Source: JAFECT01 sp963838235
GTDB lineage: Bacteria > Pseudomonadota > Alphaproteobacteria > Caulobacterales > Caulobacteraceae
Assembly (NCBI GenBank): GCA_963838235.1
Contig: CAWIQJ010000002.1
Location: forward strand, 1-64,000
Direction of reading: 5' to 3'
Length of the DNA stretch: 64,000 bases
Positions 15,751 through 26,194 of the stretch are shown in pieces; the stretch's first letter is position 1, and every line of letters starts with the position of its first letter. Made by a program: the position numbers and the translations under genes. The notes beneath the pieces are model-generated. The model saw nothing but the letters and a program-made list of their open reading frames with translations. It was not told the DNA's origin and made no database searches.

Positions 15751-16473
15751 ATGGCCTCGAGCGTGACCCAGGATCGGCCGCCGGAAAAGGCGTCGGCGCG
15801 GCGTGGCCGCCCGCCCAAGGCCAGCCGGGAAGGCGACACCCGCGAGATCATCCTCGACGTGTCCGAGGACCTGTTCTCCAAGCACGGTTTCTACGGCGTC
15901 ACCATCCGCGAGGTCGCGCGCGAGGCCGGCGTCGACACCGCGCTGCTGCACTATTACTTCGGGACCAAGAAGGGGCTGTTCGACGCGGTGTTCCTGCGTC
16001 GCGCCGAGGTTCTGAACCGCGAGCGCATGGACTCGCTCGATCGCTACGCCAACGAACACCGGGGCCGATTGACCGCGGAGGGCGTGATCTTCGCCTTCCT
16101 CGAGCCGCTGATCACCTGGCAGGCGAAGGGCGGACCGGGCTGGAAGCACTATTTCGCCCTGGTCGCCCAGGCCAACGCCAACCCGGTCTGGGGCGGCGAG
16201 ACCATGGCGCGCTATTTCGATCCGGTGATCTATCGCCTGGTTGATCTGCTGCGCCTGGCGATCCCGGGCTCGCGCGACGAGGATCTCTACTGGGCCTATC
16301 ACAATCTGTCGGGCGCGCTGACGCTCACCCTGGGCGAGACCGGGCGCCTCGACCGCCTGTCCGGCGGTCTGTGCCGCTCGGGCGATGTGGAGACCGCCTA
16401 CCGCCTGCTGGCGCGCTTCGCGGCGGCGGGATTCGAAGCCCTGTGCGCCGGGAACCCCTCGCCGGAATCGTGA
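15751..16473 (+). CDS. TetR-family transcriptional regulator
   Basis: 240 residues. A basic, disordered N-terminus (RRGRPPKASREGD) precedes the TetR HTH at about residues 30-75 (SEDLFSKHGFYGVTIREVAR, then DTALLHYYFGTKKGLFDAV). The C-terminal helical domain would bind the ligand. It lies between an alpha/beta hydrolase and an SHS-type transporter on the same strand and is their most likely regulator. The effector is unknown. Confidence 0.85.
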   Translation: MASSVTQDRPPEKASARRGRPPKASREGDTREIILDVSEDLFSKHGFYGVTIREVAREAGVDTALLHYYFGTKKGLFDAVFLRRAEVLNRERMDSLDRYANEHRGRLTAEGVIFAFLEPLITWQAKGGPGWKHYFALVAQANANPVWGGETMARYFDPVIYRLVDLLRLAIPGSRDEDLYWAYHNLSGALTLTLGETGRLDRLSGGLCRSGDVETAYRLLARFAAAGFEALCAGNPSPES

Positions 16474-16513
16474 CTGCACGCTAGGACAGGGAAACCTGAC
16501 CGAAGGAGGGACC

Positions 16514-17950
16514 ATGTCCGTACTCGCCGAGTTGAAGGGCCTCGACCGCAGTCAGAAGAGCGCGGTCATCGCCTCGTTCCTGGGCTGGTCGCTGGACGCC
16601 TTCGACTTCTTCCTGATGGTCTTCATGTTCAAGGCCATCGCGGCGGAGTTCCACACCGACGTGAAGGCGGTGGCCCTGGCCTCGGTGCTGACCCTGGCCG
16701 CGCGCCCGTTCGGCGCCTTCGTCTTCGGCCTGTTCGCCGACCGCTTCGGACGGCGTCCGGTGCTGATGGTCGACATCCTGCTCTATTCGGTCATCGAGTT
16801 CGCCTCGGCCTTCGCGCCCAGCCTGTCGGTGCTCCTGATCCTGCGCGCGGTGTTCGGCTTCGCCATGGGTGGAGAGTGGGGCGTAGGCGCCTCGCTGACC
16901 ATGGAATCGATCCCGCCAAAACTGCGCGGCCTGGTCTCCGGCTTCCTGCAGGAAGGCTACGCCTTCGGCTATCTCGTGGCGGCCGGAGTCTACGCCCTGT
17001 TGTTCGACCTGATCGGATGGCGCGGCATGTTCATGGTCGGCGTGATCCCAGCGCTGCTGGTCGTGTTCATCCGCCTCGGCGTGAAGGAATCGCCCGCCTT
17101 CGAGGCGCATCGCGAACACGCGCCCAAACACAATCCGCTGCTGCTCTGGGGCGTCGGCCTGGCCGCGCTCGCCATCGGCGTCGGGCCCTCGCTGTTGGGG
17201 TCGGTTGGACGCGACGACATCGCCGGGCTGGTCGGCGGCCTCGGCCAGTTTCCGGCGCTGAAGATGGTGATCGGCGCGCTGACGCCGCAGGAATTGTGGA
17301 TCTATCTGATCGACGTTCCGATCGGGCTCATCGCGCTCTTCGTGCTGTTTCGCAAACAGTGGAAAATGGCGCTCTATGCCGTGCTGCTGATGACCGCCTT
17401 CAACTTCTTCAGCCACGGCACCCAGGATCTCTATCCGACCTTCCTGCAGGTACAGCTCAAGCTCGACACCAAGACCGTGGGCTTGGTCACCGCCATCATG
17501 AATATCGGCGCCATCACCGGCGGTCTCGCCTTCGGGGCCCTGTCGGAGAAGACCGGCCGCCGCTTTGCCATCGTTATCGCGGTGCTGATCGCCCTGCCGA
17601 TCATTCCGCTCTGGGCCTATGCGCACAACCTGGCCCTGCTCGCGCTCGGCGGCTTCCTCATGCAGGTGATGGTGCAAGGCGCCTGGGGCGTTATTCCGGT
17701 CCACCTGAACGAGTTGTCGCCCAACCTGTCGCGCGGCATGTTCCCCGGCTTCGTCTACCAGCTCGGCAATCTGCTGGCGTCGGGGAACGCCGTGATCCAG
17801 GCGCGCATGGCGTCAGCGCGACACGACGACTACAGCTTCGCCCTGGCGGTAATCGCGGCGATCTTCGCGGTGGCCATCGCGCTCCTGACCTTCCTGGGGC
17901 CCGAGCGTCGCGGCAAGGCCTTCATCGAGGCGCCGCCGGACACAGTCTAG
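16514..17950 (+). CDS. MFS transporter, SHS (lactate/carboxylate) type
   Basis: 478 residues from ATG 16514, preceded by GAAGGAGGG. The start SFLGWSLDAFDFFLMVFMF and the loop RFGRRPVL are characteristic of the sialate:H+/carboxylate branch of the major facilitator family. Hydrophobic segments are consistent with 12 or more membrane helices, with a longer central insertion (about residues 205-260). It should import a monocarboxylate with protons across the inner membrane. The stop codon lies inside a large palindrome that may end the transcript. Confidence 0.8.
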   Translation: MSVLAELKGLDRSQKSAVIASFLGWSLDAFDFFLMVFMFKAIAAEFHTDVKAVALASVLTLAARPFGAFVFGLFADRFGRRPVLMVDILLYSVIEFASAFAPSLSVLLILRAVFGFAMGGEWGVGASLTMESIPPKLRGLVSGFLQEGYAFGYLVAAGVYALLFDLIGWRGMFMVGVIPALLVVFIRLGVKESPAFEAHREHAPKHNPLLLWGVGLAALAIGVGPSLLGSVGRDDIAGLVGGLGQFPALKMVIGALTPQELWIYLIDVPIGLIALFVLFRKQWKMALYAVLLMTAFNFFSHGTQDLYPTFLQVQLKLDTKTVGLVTAIMNIGAITGGLAFGALSEKTGRRFAIVIAVLIALPIIPLWAYAHNLALLALGGFLMQVMVQGAWGVIPVHLNELSPNLSRGMFPGFVYQLGNLLASGNAVIQARMASARHDDYSFALAVIAAIFAVAIALLTFLGPERRGKAFIEAPPDTV

Positions 17951-18060
17951 AGCACGATGCGATCAGAATCATCTGATCGTTGAATCGTGCTCTAAAATCA
18001 AAAATTTGAGCACGTTGTGACCGCAAAACCGGGTTCCACTTTTGCGCAACGCGCTCGAGC
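17949..18060. repeat. Dispersed intergenic palindrome of alphaproteobacterial type
   Basis: AGAGCACGAT (17949-17958) pairs with ATCGTGCTCT (17984-17993), and within the loop GATCAGA (17961-17967) pairs with TCTGATC (17972-17978). A second part follows with GCAAAACCGGGTTCCACTTT and TTGCGC. This two-part layout is a repeat type I know from many alphaproteobacterial genomes. It overlaps the TAG of the transporter gene and may act as terminator or RNA stabiliser. A related element lies at 50209-50250. Confidence 0.6.
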
Positions 18061-18123
18061 CGGTTAAACACCGGTAAGGGAATAGGCCTAGGCTCGCTGC
18101 AACTCACCAGGGGACCAGCTGGC

Positions 18124-19885
18124 ATGCAAGACCGTCAGGCGGCGCTCGAACACGCGCTTGCGTTACACCGCGCAGGCGACGCCGCCGGCGCCGAGACGCT
18201 CTACGCCGCGATCCTCGCCGACGAGCCGGGGCAGGCCAACGCGCTGCATCTGTCGGGCCTGCTGCATTTCGAGCAGGGCCGCTATGCCGACGCCGCGGCG
18301 CGCTGGGAGGCCCTGACCGTGGTCTTTTCCGGCGAACCGCAAGCCTGGTTCCTGCTGGCCGACGCGCGCCGAGCGCTGGGCGATCGTCGCGGCGAGGCCG
18401 ACGCCTATCGCTGCGCGATCGACGTGGACCGTTCCAACATCACGGCCTGGATCGCGCTCGGCGCCGCCGAAACCGCGCACGGCGATTTCACAGCCGCCGT
18501 CGCCGCCTACGAAGGCGCGCTGGCGCTCGACCCGGCCCAGGCCAACACCCAAGCCAACCTCGCGGCCGCCCTTTGCGGCCTGGGGCGCACCGCCGAGGCC
18601 GTCGCCGCCGCCGAACGCGCCGTTGCGATCGAACTCCGGTCGCGGGCCCGCGTGGTTTGTGCTCGGCGGCGCCTTGAAGGCGGAAAGCCGTCTCGACGAG
18701 GCGCTGGCGGCGCTGGAGCGTTCGGTCGCGTTGGAGCCGCGGTTCGCGCCCGCGCAACTCAATCTCGCCAACCTCTACGGCGCCTTCAACCGCGAAGCCG
18801 AGGCGGAATGCGCGCTGCGCGCCGCCCTGGCGCTCGATCCGAGTCTGAAGGAAGCGATCTCCAACCTCGCCTTCCTGCTGATCGGCGCCGATCGGGTGAA
18901 GGAGGCTGAGGCGCTCTGCGAGGCGGCGCTCGAGCGCGACCCGACCCACGACGAAGCGCGCTGGGCCTTGACGCTCGCGCTGTTGCGCCAGGGCGACTAC
19001 GCGCGCGGCTGGCCGCTCTATGCGCAATGCGAATGGGAAGGTCCAGCCAAGGCGCGCTTCGCCGAACAGTTGTCGGCGCCCATGTGGCGCGGCGAACCGC
19101 TCGAGGGACGCAGCCTGCTGGTCTGCGCATCGGAGGGCCTCGGCGACACGCTCCAGTTCAGCCGCTTCCTGAAGCCCTTGGCCGAGCGCGGCGCGCGACC
19201 GATCCTCGCCTGCGACCGCAAGCTGGTCGGATTGCTCGAACGGGTTCCCGGCGCCGCCGCCGTCGTCGACCGCGACGCGCCTCTGCCCGCGTTCGATCTC
19301 TGGGTCGAACAGATGAGCCTGCCCTGGCTGCTCGGAACCACGCTTGGCGCCATCCCGTCTCCGCGCGGCGACATCGCAGCCGATCCGGCGCGGGTCGAAG
19401 CCTGGCGCGCGCGTCTGCCCGCGGGCCGCAAGTTCGGCATCGTCTGGTCCGGCAATCCCGCGCACCCGAACGACGCGCGCCGCTCCATGCAGACCTCGGA
19501 GATCGCACCCCTGCTCGCGGCGCCGGGCTGGACGCTGGTCAGCCTTCAGGTCGGTCCGCGCAGCGGCGAGATCGCCACCCTGTTCGGCCTGCCCGACCAT
19601 TCCATCGCCCTCGCCGACTTCCAGGAGACCGCCGCACTGGTGGAATGCCTCGACCTCGTCATCGCCGTGGATACCGCCGTGGCGCACCTCGCCGGCGCGC
19701 TGGGCAAGCCTGTATGGGTGCTGTTGTCCGCGACGGCCGAATGGCGCTGGCTCGCCGGCCGTAGCGATACGCCGTGGTACGAGACTATGCGCACCTTCCG
19801 CCAGGCGCGCCTGGGTGACTGGTCCGGCGTGCTGGGCGAGGTCGTCGCAGCCCTTGACGCCGCCGCCACGGCCTGCGCGGCCTGA
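18124..19885 (+). CDS. TPR protein with glycosyltransferase-like domain, frameshifted
   Basis: Reconstructed as about 587 residues. The first frame (from ATG 18124) holds TPR units such as ALALHRAGDAAGAETLYAAI and runs to about 18632. There one extra base shifts reading to the next frame, which continues the TPR pattern (ESRLDEALAALERSVALEP). The C-terminal 280 residues carry ASEGLGDTLQFSRF, GIVWSGNP and DTAVAHLAGALGKPVW, features of the heptosyltransferase-like (GT9/GT-B) domain found in TPR-linked glycosyltransferases. It leads a group of three TPR-sulfotransferases on the same strand and may glycosylate a shared target. Confidence 0.7.
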
Positions 19886-19950
19886 GGCTTCAGACCCCCT
19901 GGCGGCCGTCTGCCTGACGCGATAAACCGCCGTGGCCAAAGGGGAAAGCC

Positions 19951-21577
19951 GTGGACGACGCCGCTCAGCTCATCGACGAGATCAACGCCGCCGTCGCCGC
20001 AAATGAACTCGAGCGCGCCGCTGTCCTGGCCGAGGCGGCGCTGCGCGCGGGCGCGCGACATCCATTTCTGATGCGCCTCGTCGCCGAGGACATGGAACGC
20101 AAGGACGACGGCGAGAAGGCGGTCGCCTTTCTGCGCCGGGCCCTAGTGCTCGAGCCTCGCGATCCGACGCTGCTGATCGCCCTGGCCGCCCGGCTCGCCA
20201 ACCTGGGCCGCGCCAGCGAAGCGGTCCGCCTGTTCGGCGAGGCGGCCAAGTCGGAAGAGTTCGCGGCCGAGGCTCACTTCGGCATGGGACGAACGCTCGC
20301 AGAGTCACGGCGGCGTGGATCTCGGTCGCAAGCACTACGAACGCGCCTTGGAGCTGGTCCCCCGCTATACACACGCGCGCGCGGCCCTGGCGCTGCTGCT
20401 GGCGCGCATCGGTGAGATCGCGGCGGGCCGCGCGGCGGCGGAGCAGGCCCTGTCCGAGGCGCCCGACGATCCCACCGCGATCATCGCGCTGGCGGTGGCG
20501 GAAATATCGGAGCGGAATTTCGCCGGCGCCGAGGTGCGACTCCGCCCGCTGCTGGCCGGGGCCCTGCCGACGCCTTCGGAACGCGCCGCCGCGCTGGGCG
20601 TGTTGGCCGACGCCCTGAACGGCCAGGGCCGCATTCCTGAGGCGTTCGAGATCTACACCAGCTCCAACGAAGGCAACCGGGTGAAGTTCGCCGACGGCCA
20701 TGCCGCGGGCGCCCGCAATCTGGTGGATCGCATCGCCATGCTGACGGCGGACTTCGAGCACGAGGATCGCCGTCGCTGGGGCGGCGCGCCTCTGGCCGCT
20801 GACGAAACCCCGCCCAAGCTCATCGGCCATGCCTTTCTGATCGGCTTTCCGCGGTCGGGTACGACTCTGCTGGAAAACGTGCTAGCCGCGCACAGGGACG
20901 TCGTCGCCCTGGAGGAGAAGACCACGCTCGCCAAGGCGGAGGCGGAATTTCTGCACGCGCCAGGCGGAGTCGCGCGACTGTCGGCGATTGAGCCGGACCA
21001 GGCGGCGCGTTTCCGTCGCGACTACTGGCGCATCGTGCGCCAGTTCGTCGATCCGAACGGCGCGCTGTTCATCGACAAGATGCCGCTCACGATCATCAGC
21101 CTGCCGCTGGTGGCCAAGCTGTTCCCCGACGCAAAGATCCTGTTCGCCCGGCGCGATCCCCGCGACGTGGTGCTGAGCTGTTTCCGCCGCGCCTTCATGC
21201 CCAATCCGGCCACCTATAATCTGCTTACCCTGAACGGCTCGGCCAAGCTCTACGACCAGGTCATGCGGCTGATGGAACTCTACGCGGCGAAGCTGCCGCT
21301 CGCGATCCACGAGGTCCGTTACGAGCGCTTCATCGCCGACTTCGAACGTGAGGCGCGCGCCGTCTGCGCATTCCTGGGACTGCCCTGGGACGAAGGCATG
21401 AACGACTTCGCCGCCAAGTCCGCCCAGCGCACGGTGACCACTCCCAGCGCCGTGCAGGTTCGCCGCGGCATCTACCGCGAGGGCGAGGGCCAGTGGCGGC
21501 CCTACACCGAGCAGCTGGCGCCGGTGCTGCCGATCCTCGAGCCCTGGATCGGGCCCAAGGGCTATCCGGTCGAATAG
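19951..21577 (+). CDS. TPR-sulfotransferase 1, frameshifted
   Basis: Reconstructed as about 542 residues from GTG 19951 (AAAGGGGAAA upstream). N-terminal TPR units run to FGMGRTLAES. One base is gained near 20306 and the repeats continue in the next frame with DLGRKHYERALELVPRY. The C-terminal domain has GFPRSGTTLLENVLA, the loop that binds the 5'-phosphosulfate of PAPS, and FARRDPRDVVLSCFRR, the 3'-phosphate site. It should transfer sulfate from PAPS to a protein or glycan; the acceptor is unknown. It is paralogous to the next two genes. Confidence 0.75.
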
Positions 21578-21585
21578 GACGAGGT

Positions 21586-23229
21586 TTGGCCCAGGGCGCG
21601 GAACATTTCGATCGGATGCGTGCGGCGCTGGCGGCGGGCCATCTCGACGCGGCGGCGGCGCTCGCCGATGTCGCGGTGTGCGCGGCGCCGGGTCAATCCA
21701 TGATGGTGCGCCTGGTGGCGGAGTTGCTCGAACGGGCGGGTCGTGGGCGAGAGGCGCCCGGCTGCTGACCCGCGCGATCGAGCGCGCGCCCGACGATTCC
21801 ATGCTCCTGATCGGTCTCGGCGGCCGCCTGATCCAGCTCGGCCGATCCGACGAAGCGATCGGAGTGTTCGAAGCCGCGATCCGCGCCGACCCGACCTCGG
21901 CCGAGGCGCATTTCGCCCTGGGCAAGACGCTCGCCAATGCGAGCGATTTCGACGGCGCGCGGACGAATTTCGAGCGCGCGATCGCACTCGCGCCCGCCTA
22001 CGCCGACGCCCGCGCCGCGCTCGCGGCCCTGCTGGCCCGAAGCGGCGACCCGGACGAGGCGCGCCGTCAGGCCGAGCGTGCCCTGGCCGACGCGCCGAAC
22101 CATGTGGACGCGACCATCGCGCTCGCCGCCGTGGATGTGCGCACGCGCGCCTTCGCCGACGCCGAAACGCGATTGCGCGCAGTGCTGCGCGCGCCGCAAC
22201 TCGACGGCTTTGCGCGCGCGATGGCGACCCACTTGCTGGGGGATGCGCTCGACGGCCAGGACCGCGCGGCGGGCGCCTATCTGTCCTACGTCGCCGCCAA
22301 TGAGCTGTTCCGCCAGCAGGCCTCGCCCGACTATCCGGCGGCGGCGCGCGCCTATCTGGAGAACCTCGATCGGCTTGCCGACGCGTTCAGCCGCGCCGAT
22401 CCCGCCGACTGGCGCGGCGCGCCGGCCTCGCCGTCTGAAGCCGCCGCCGCCGTCCACGTCTTTCTGGTCGGCTTTCCGCGATCGGGCACAACCCTGTTGG
22501 AAAACGTGCTCGCCGCGCACCCGCGCGTGGTCGCCCTGGAGGAAAGGCCCACCCTCGAAGCGGCGGAGGCCGAGTTCCTGGAGACGCAGGACGGCCTCGA
22601 ACGACTGGCCCAGCTCGACGCGGCGACCGCCGAGCTTTTTCGGGCGGACTATTGGCGCCGCGTGCGCGAAGATGGCGTCAAGCCGGAAGGCAAGGTCTTC
22701 ATCGACAAGCTGCCGCTGAACACGACGAAGCTGCCCGTCGTCGCCAAGCTGTTTCCCGCCGCCAGGCTCCTGTTCGCCCGGCGCGATCCGCGCGACGTGG
22801 TGCTGAGCTGTTTTCGCCGCTCGTTCCTGCCCAACGTCGCCACCTATTCGATGCTGACCCTGAAGGGCGCCGCGGACCTCTACGCGGCGGTCATGGGTCT
22901 GGCCGACCTCTATCGAACGGCGCTGCCACTCGCGGTACGCGAGGTGCGCTATGAGATCTTCGTCGAGGACTTCGAGGCGGAGGCGCGTGCGATCTGCGGT
23001 TTCCTGGGCCTCGCATGGGACGATGCCGTCCTCGCCTTCGCGGAGTGGGCGGCGAGCCCGCTTGATCAATACTCCGAGCGCCGCCCAGGTGAAGCGCGGC
23101 GTCTATCGCGACGGCGCTGGTCAGTGGCTGCGCTATCGCGACCAGATGGCGCCGGTGGCGCCGATCCTGGCGCCGTGGATCGAACCGTTCGGCTATGCCG
23201 ATGGCCCCACACCAGGCGCCGGCGCATGA
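21586..23229 (+). CDS. TPR-sulfotransferase 2, two frameshifts
   Basis: About 548 residues when rebuilt. It probably starts at TTG 21586, eight bases after the previous stop and just behind AGGACGAGG; ATG 21616 is the alternative. Frame breaks near 21756 (one base lost before CCCGGCTGCTGACC) and near 23058. After the second break the tail INTPSAAQVKRGVYRDGAGQ matches the other paralogues. TPR units fill the first half; GFPRSGTTLLENVLA and FARRDPRDVVLSCFRR mark the PAPS site. A read-through in one frame joins it to the next gene, which is an artefact of the breaks. Confidence 0.7.
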
Positions 23230-24848
23230 GCGGCGCGCCCACCCTTGCGGATATCGAAGCCGCCCACGCGAACGACGACATCGAACGCGCCCGCGTCCTG
23301 GCGGTCGAGGCGATCGCCCAGGGTCTCAGCCACCCTCTGGCGCTGCGGCTCGCGGCCGAACAATTGCGCGCCGAGGGGCGCGAGGAAGAGGCGGTCGCCG
23401 CACTTCGCCGGGCGCTGGCCGTAGCGCCGAAGGATACGGACCTCCTGCTCGCGCTCGCCGGCTGCCTGATGGCGCTCGACCGCCGGCGCGAGGCCTTGCC
23501 GATCTTCAAGGCCGCGCTCGACGCCGATCCGAACCGCGCCGACGCGCACTACGGCGCCGGCGAATGTCTGGCCACCCTGGGCGCCGTGGACGAAGCCCAG
23601 GCGCGCTTCGAAGCGGCGCTGGGGCTCGATCCGGATCATGCGGATGCCGGCGGGGCGCTCGCCAATCTCTTCGCGCGCACGGGCGCCTGGTCCCAGGGCC
23701 GCGTGCGGGCGGAAGCGACGCTGGCCCGTTCGCCGGGCCACGCGACCGCGCTCGCTGCGCTGGCGGCGTCCGACATCGGCGAGGGCGATTACACCGCAGC
23801 GGAGGCGCGAGCGCGATTCATGCTCGAACCGCGCGGCGGCGACCCGCCGCTGACACCGATGCTGCACGCCGCGACCGAGAGCCTGCTGGGCGACGCCCTG
23901 CACGGTCTGGGTCGCTTTCCCGAAGCGTTTGAGGCCTGGCGGCGCGGCAACGACGAACACCGGCGCCTTCACGCCGCGTGGGTGTTGGCGGCGGACCAAC
24001 TGCGGTCGCTGCTCGCGTCCCTGCGAGAGTGGTTCGGCGCGCAACAGCCGCAAGCCTGGCGCGACGCGCCCGCCGGCGACGGCAGGTCGGCCGCGCGGGG
24101 TCATGTGTTCCTGCTCGGCTTTCCGCGATCGGGCACCACCCTTCTGGAACACATCCTGGGCGCCCATCCCGATGTGGTGGCGCTTGAGGAAGGCGATCTG
24201 CTGAGCGAGGCGGCCCACCGCTTTTTCGGCCGCGCCGCCGGCCTGCAGGCGCTGGCCGCGCTGGACGAGGCGACGGCGAACAAGCTTCGCGACGGCTACT
24301 GGCGCCGCGCCCGGGATGCGGGCGCGGAGGTCGCCGGGCGTCTGTTCGTCGACAAGATGCCGCTCGACACCATCAATCTGCCGATCATCGCGCGGCTGTT
24401 CCCTCAGGCGAAGGTCCTGTTCGCGCGGCGCGACCCGCGCGACACGGTGTTGAGCGGCTTCCGCCATGTCTTCGCGCCCAATGCGGCGACCTACGCCATG
24501 CTCACCCTCGAAGGCGCCACCGATCTCTACGACGCGGTGATGCATCTGGCAGAGACCTATCGTGCCGTGCTGCCGCTCGATCTTCTCGAGGTGCGGCACG
24601 AGCGGCTGACCGCCGACTTCGACGGCGAGGTGCGCGCGCTCTGCGCCTTCCTGGGTCTTGAATGGTCGGATGCGTTCTACGACTTCGCGGCCCACGCGGA
24701 AGGGCGCACCATCTCGACCCCCAGCGCCGGCCAGGTTCGGCGCGGCCTCTACCGCGAGGCGTCGCCGGCCTGGATGAACTACGCTGACCAACTCGCCCCG
24801 GTCCTGCCGCGCCTCCAGCCCTGGATCGAACGCTTCGGTTACGGGTGA
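23226..24848 (+). CDS. TPR-sulfotransferase 3
   Basis: 540 residues, intact. The ATG at 23226 overlaps the end of the previous gene as ATGA. TPR units occupy about residues 10-200 (EAVAALRRALAVAPKDTDLL and repeats). The sulfotransferase domain has GFPRSGTTLLEHILGAHPD for the 5'-phosphosulfate, FVDKMPLDTINLP, and FARRDPRDTVLSGFRH for the 3'-phosphate. It ends with the shared signature ISTPSAGQVRRGLYRE. No signal peptide is visible, so the acceptor is modified in the cytoplasm or at its inner face. It differs more from copies 1 and 2 than they do from each other. Confidence 0.85.
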   Translation: MSGAPTLADIEAAHANDDIERARVLAVEAIAQGLSHPLALRLAAEQLRAEGREEEAVAALRRALAVAPKDTDLLLALAGCLMALDRRREALPIFKAALDADPNRADAHYGAGECLATLGAVDEAQARFEAALGLDPDHADAGGALANLFARTGAWSQGRVRAEATLARSPGHATALAALAASDIGEGDYTAAEARARFMLEPRGGDPPLTPMLHAATESLLGDALHGLGRFPEAFEAWRRGNDEHRRLHAAWVLAADQLRSLLASLREWFGAQQPQAWRDAPAGDGRSAARGHVFLLGFPRSGTTLLEHILGAHPDVVALEEGDLLSEAAHRFFGRAAGLQALAALDEATANKLRDGYWRRARDAGAEVAGRLFVDKMPLDTINLPIIARLFPQAKVLFARRDPRDTVLSGFRHVFAPNAATYAMLTLEGATDLYDAVMHLAETYRAVLPLDLLEVRHERLTADFDGEVRALCAFLGLEWSDAFYDFAAHAEGRTISTPSAGQVRRGLYREASPAWMNYADQLAPVLPRLQPWIERFGYG

Positions 24849-24862
24849 TTCAGAACGATCCG

Positions 24863-25024
24863 AAGGAAGGAAAGCGGGCCACGAAAAATACGAACGGGAT
24901 TCAGAATTCGACGTTTGATCTTCTGAATGAGCTCGGCATTGCCGAGCTCGATAGAGGTGCGAAGCGTTACGCTAAATCAGCGTTCGTGTTTTTCGTGTTT
25001 TTCGTGGCAAATCTTTCTTCTCTT
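24863..25024. repeat. Nested hairpin island with CACGAAAAA units
   Basis: The left arm (24880-24896, CCACGAAAAATACGAACG) is mirrored by CGTTCGTGTTTTTCGTG repeats in the right arm (24981-25007). Inside lie ATTCAGAA/TTCTGAAT (24899-24928), a 9-bp stem GAGCTCGGC/GCCGAGCTC with loop ATT (24929-24949) and AGCG/CGCT (24963-24973). It fills the space between the convergent sulfotransferase and hydrolase genes. A second member is at 41607-41862. It may be a bidirectional terminator or a mobile repeat of unknown function. Confidence 0.65.
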
Positions 25025-25032
25025 AACCCCGG

Positions 25033-26121
25033 CTAGCGCTCCGAGCTCGCCAGCAGTTCCTTCAGACGGTCCTGCCACACCGCCGCCCAGGTGTGGGTGC
25101 TGTGGCCGTGCGTCTGGTCGCTGATCGGGATCACGACGTAATGGACGTGCTTGATGCGCGCGGCGAGGCCCTCGGCGATGCCGAGTTCGGGCGGGTTGAT
25201 GAAGTCGTCGGCGGAGTTCACCCACATCACCGGCGCGGTGATCGATTCCAGCGCGCCCGACGGATCGTAGTCGCCCGACGACGCCACCTGGTAGAGCAGG
25301 TCGTTGGCGTCCAGGGACTTCAGCTCGTGATCGGTGAATTCGGCGACGTAGGCGTCGGCGGCGTCACGGGTGGAGTATTCCTTCTGCATGAGCCGCGGCG
25401 CGCTGCCGGCGATCGACAGCAGGTCCGAGGCGGTGCGCAACGCCTCGCGCGGTTCCTCGGCGTAGTCACCCCCCTTCCACGCGGGATCTTCGGTGATGGC
25501 CTTGATCAGCATCTCGCGCCAGATCCGGTTGCGGCCGGCGATCTGGGTCGGCTCGCAGGCCAGCGGCATCAGGGCGTCGACGAAATCCGGATGCGCCTCG
25601 CCCCACATGAAGCTGTGCATGCAGCCCATGGACGTGCCCATGACTAGGCGCAGGTGGTCGACACCCAGGCCCTTCGACACCAGCAGATATTCGCCCTCGA
25701 CCATGTCGTCGTAGTCATAGTGCGGGAAATGCGCGTGCAGACCGTCGCTGGGCTTGGACGATTTGCCATGACCAATATCGTCCGGGAGGATGATGAAATA
25801 GCGGGCGGGATCGAGCACGCCGCCCGGCGCGAACAACACGTCGGCGAACTGCGGCCGCTCGAACTGGTGACCGTCGCCGCCGGTGCCGTGCAGGATCAGG
25901 ACGGCGTTGACTACCCGCCCGTTCGCGTCGCGTCGCGGCGCCCCCAGCGTCATATAGTGCAGCCGCAGTTCGGGCAGGGTTTCGCCGGACTTGAACTTGA
26001 AGTCCTTGACCGTGAAGTCGCCCTCGTGCGGCGACAGCGGGACGTGGCCCTGGGCGCCCGCGGGCGCGCCGGCGAAAGCAAAGGCGAAGGCGGCGGCGAG
26101 GGCGGCGATGCTGGTCTTCAC
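25033..26121 (-). CDS. Exported alpha/beta hydrolase, homoserine acetyltransferase (MetX)-like
   Basis: 362 residues. Signal peptide at 1-24 (AFAFAFAGAPAGA). The nucleophile elbow is MGTSMGCMHS with Ser164; ILPDDIGHGKSSKP and CEPTQIAGRNRIWREML are features of the MetX-like branch. The C-terminal HGHSTHTW supplies the catalytic His. True MetX acts in the cytoplasm, so the signal peptide suggests another acyl substrate in the periplasm. The VirJ-type hydrolase at 26195 diverges from it, sharing the short intergenic region. Confidence 0.75.
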   Translation of the reverse strand: MKTSIAALAAAFAFAFAGAPAGAQGHVPLSPHEGDFTVKDFKFKSGETLPELRLHYMTLGAPRRDANGRVVNAVLILHGTGGDGHQFERPQFADVLFAPGGVLDPARYFIILPDDIGHGKSSKPSDGLHAHFPHYDYDDMVEGEYLLVSKGLGVDHLRLVMGTSMGCMHSFMWGEAHPDFVDALMPLACEPTQIAGRNRIWREMLIKAITEDPAWKGGDYAEEPREALRTASDLLSIAGSAPRLMQKEYSTRDAADAYVAEFTDHELKSLDANDLLYQVASSGDYDPSGALESITAPVMWVNSADDFINPPELGIAEGLAARIKHVHYVVIPISDQTHGHSTHTWAAVWQDRLKELLASSER

Positions 26122-26194
26122 GGACGGCGCTCCTTAAAAACCCTGCTGTGAGCGCCGCAACCTGCACCATGAACGCCCCGAGGCCAAGGTTGTC

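Noticed and set aside
21678..24848. A continuous 1056-codon frame joining two sulfotransferases
   Set aside because: It arises from frame breaks in the second copy. The third copy has its own start at 23226 and the second a separate end at 23229.
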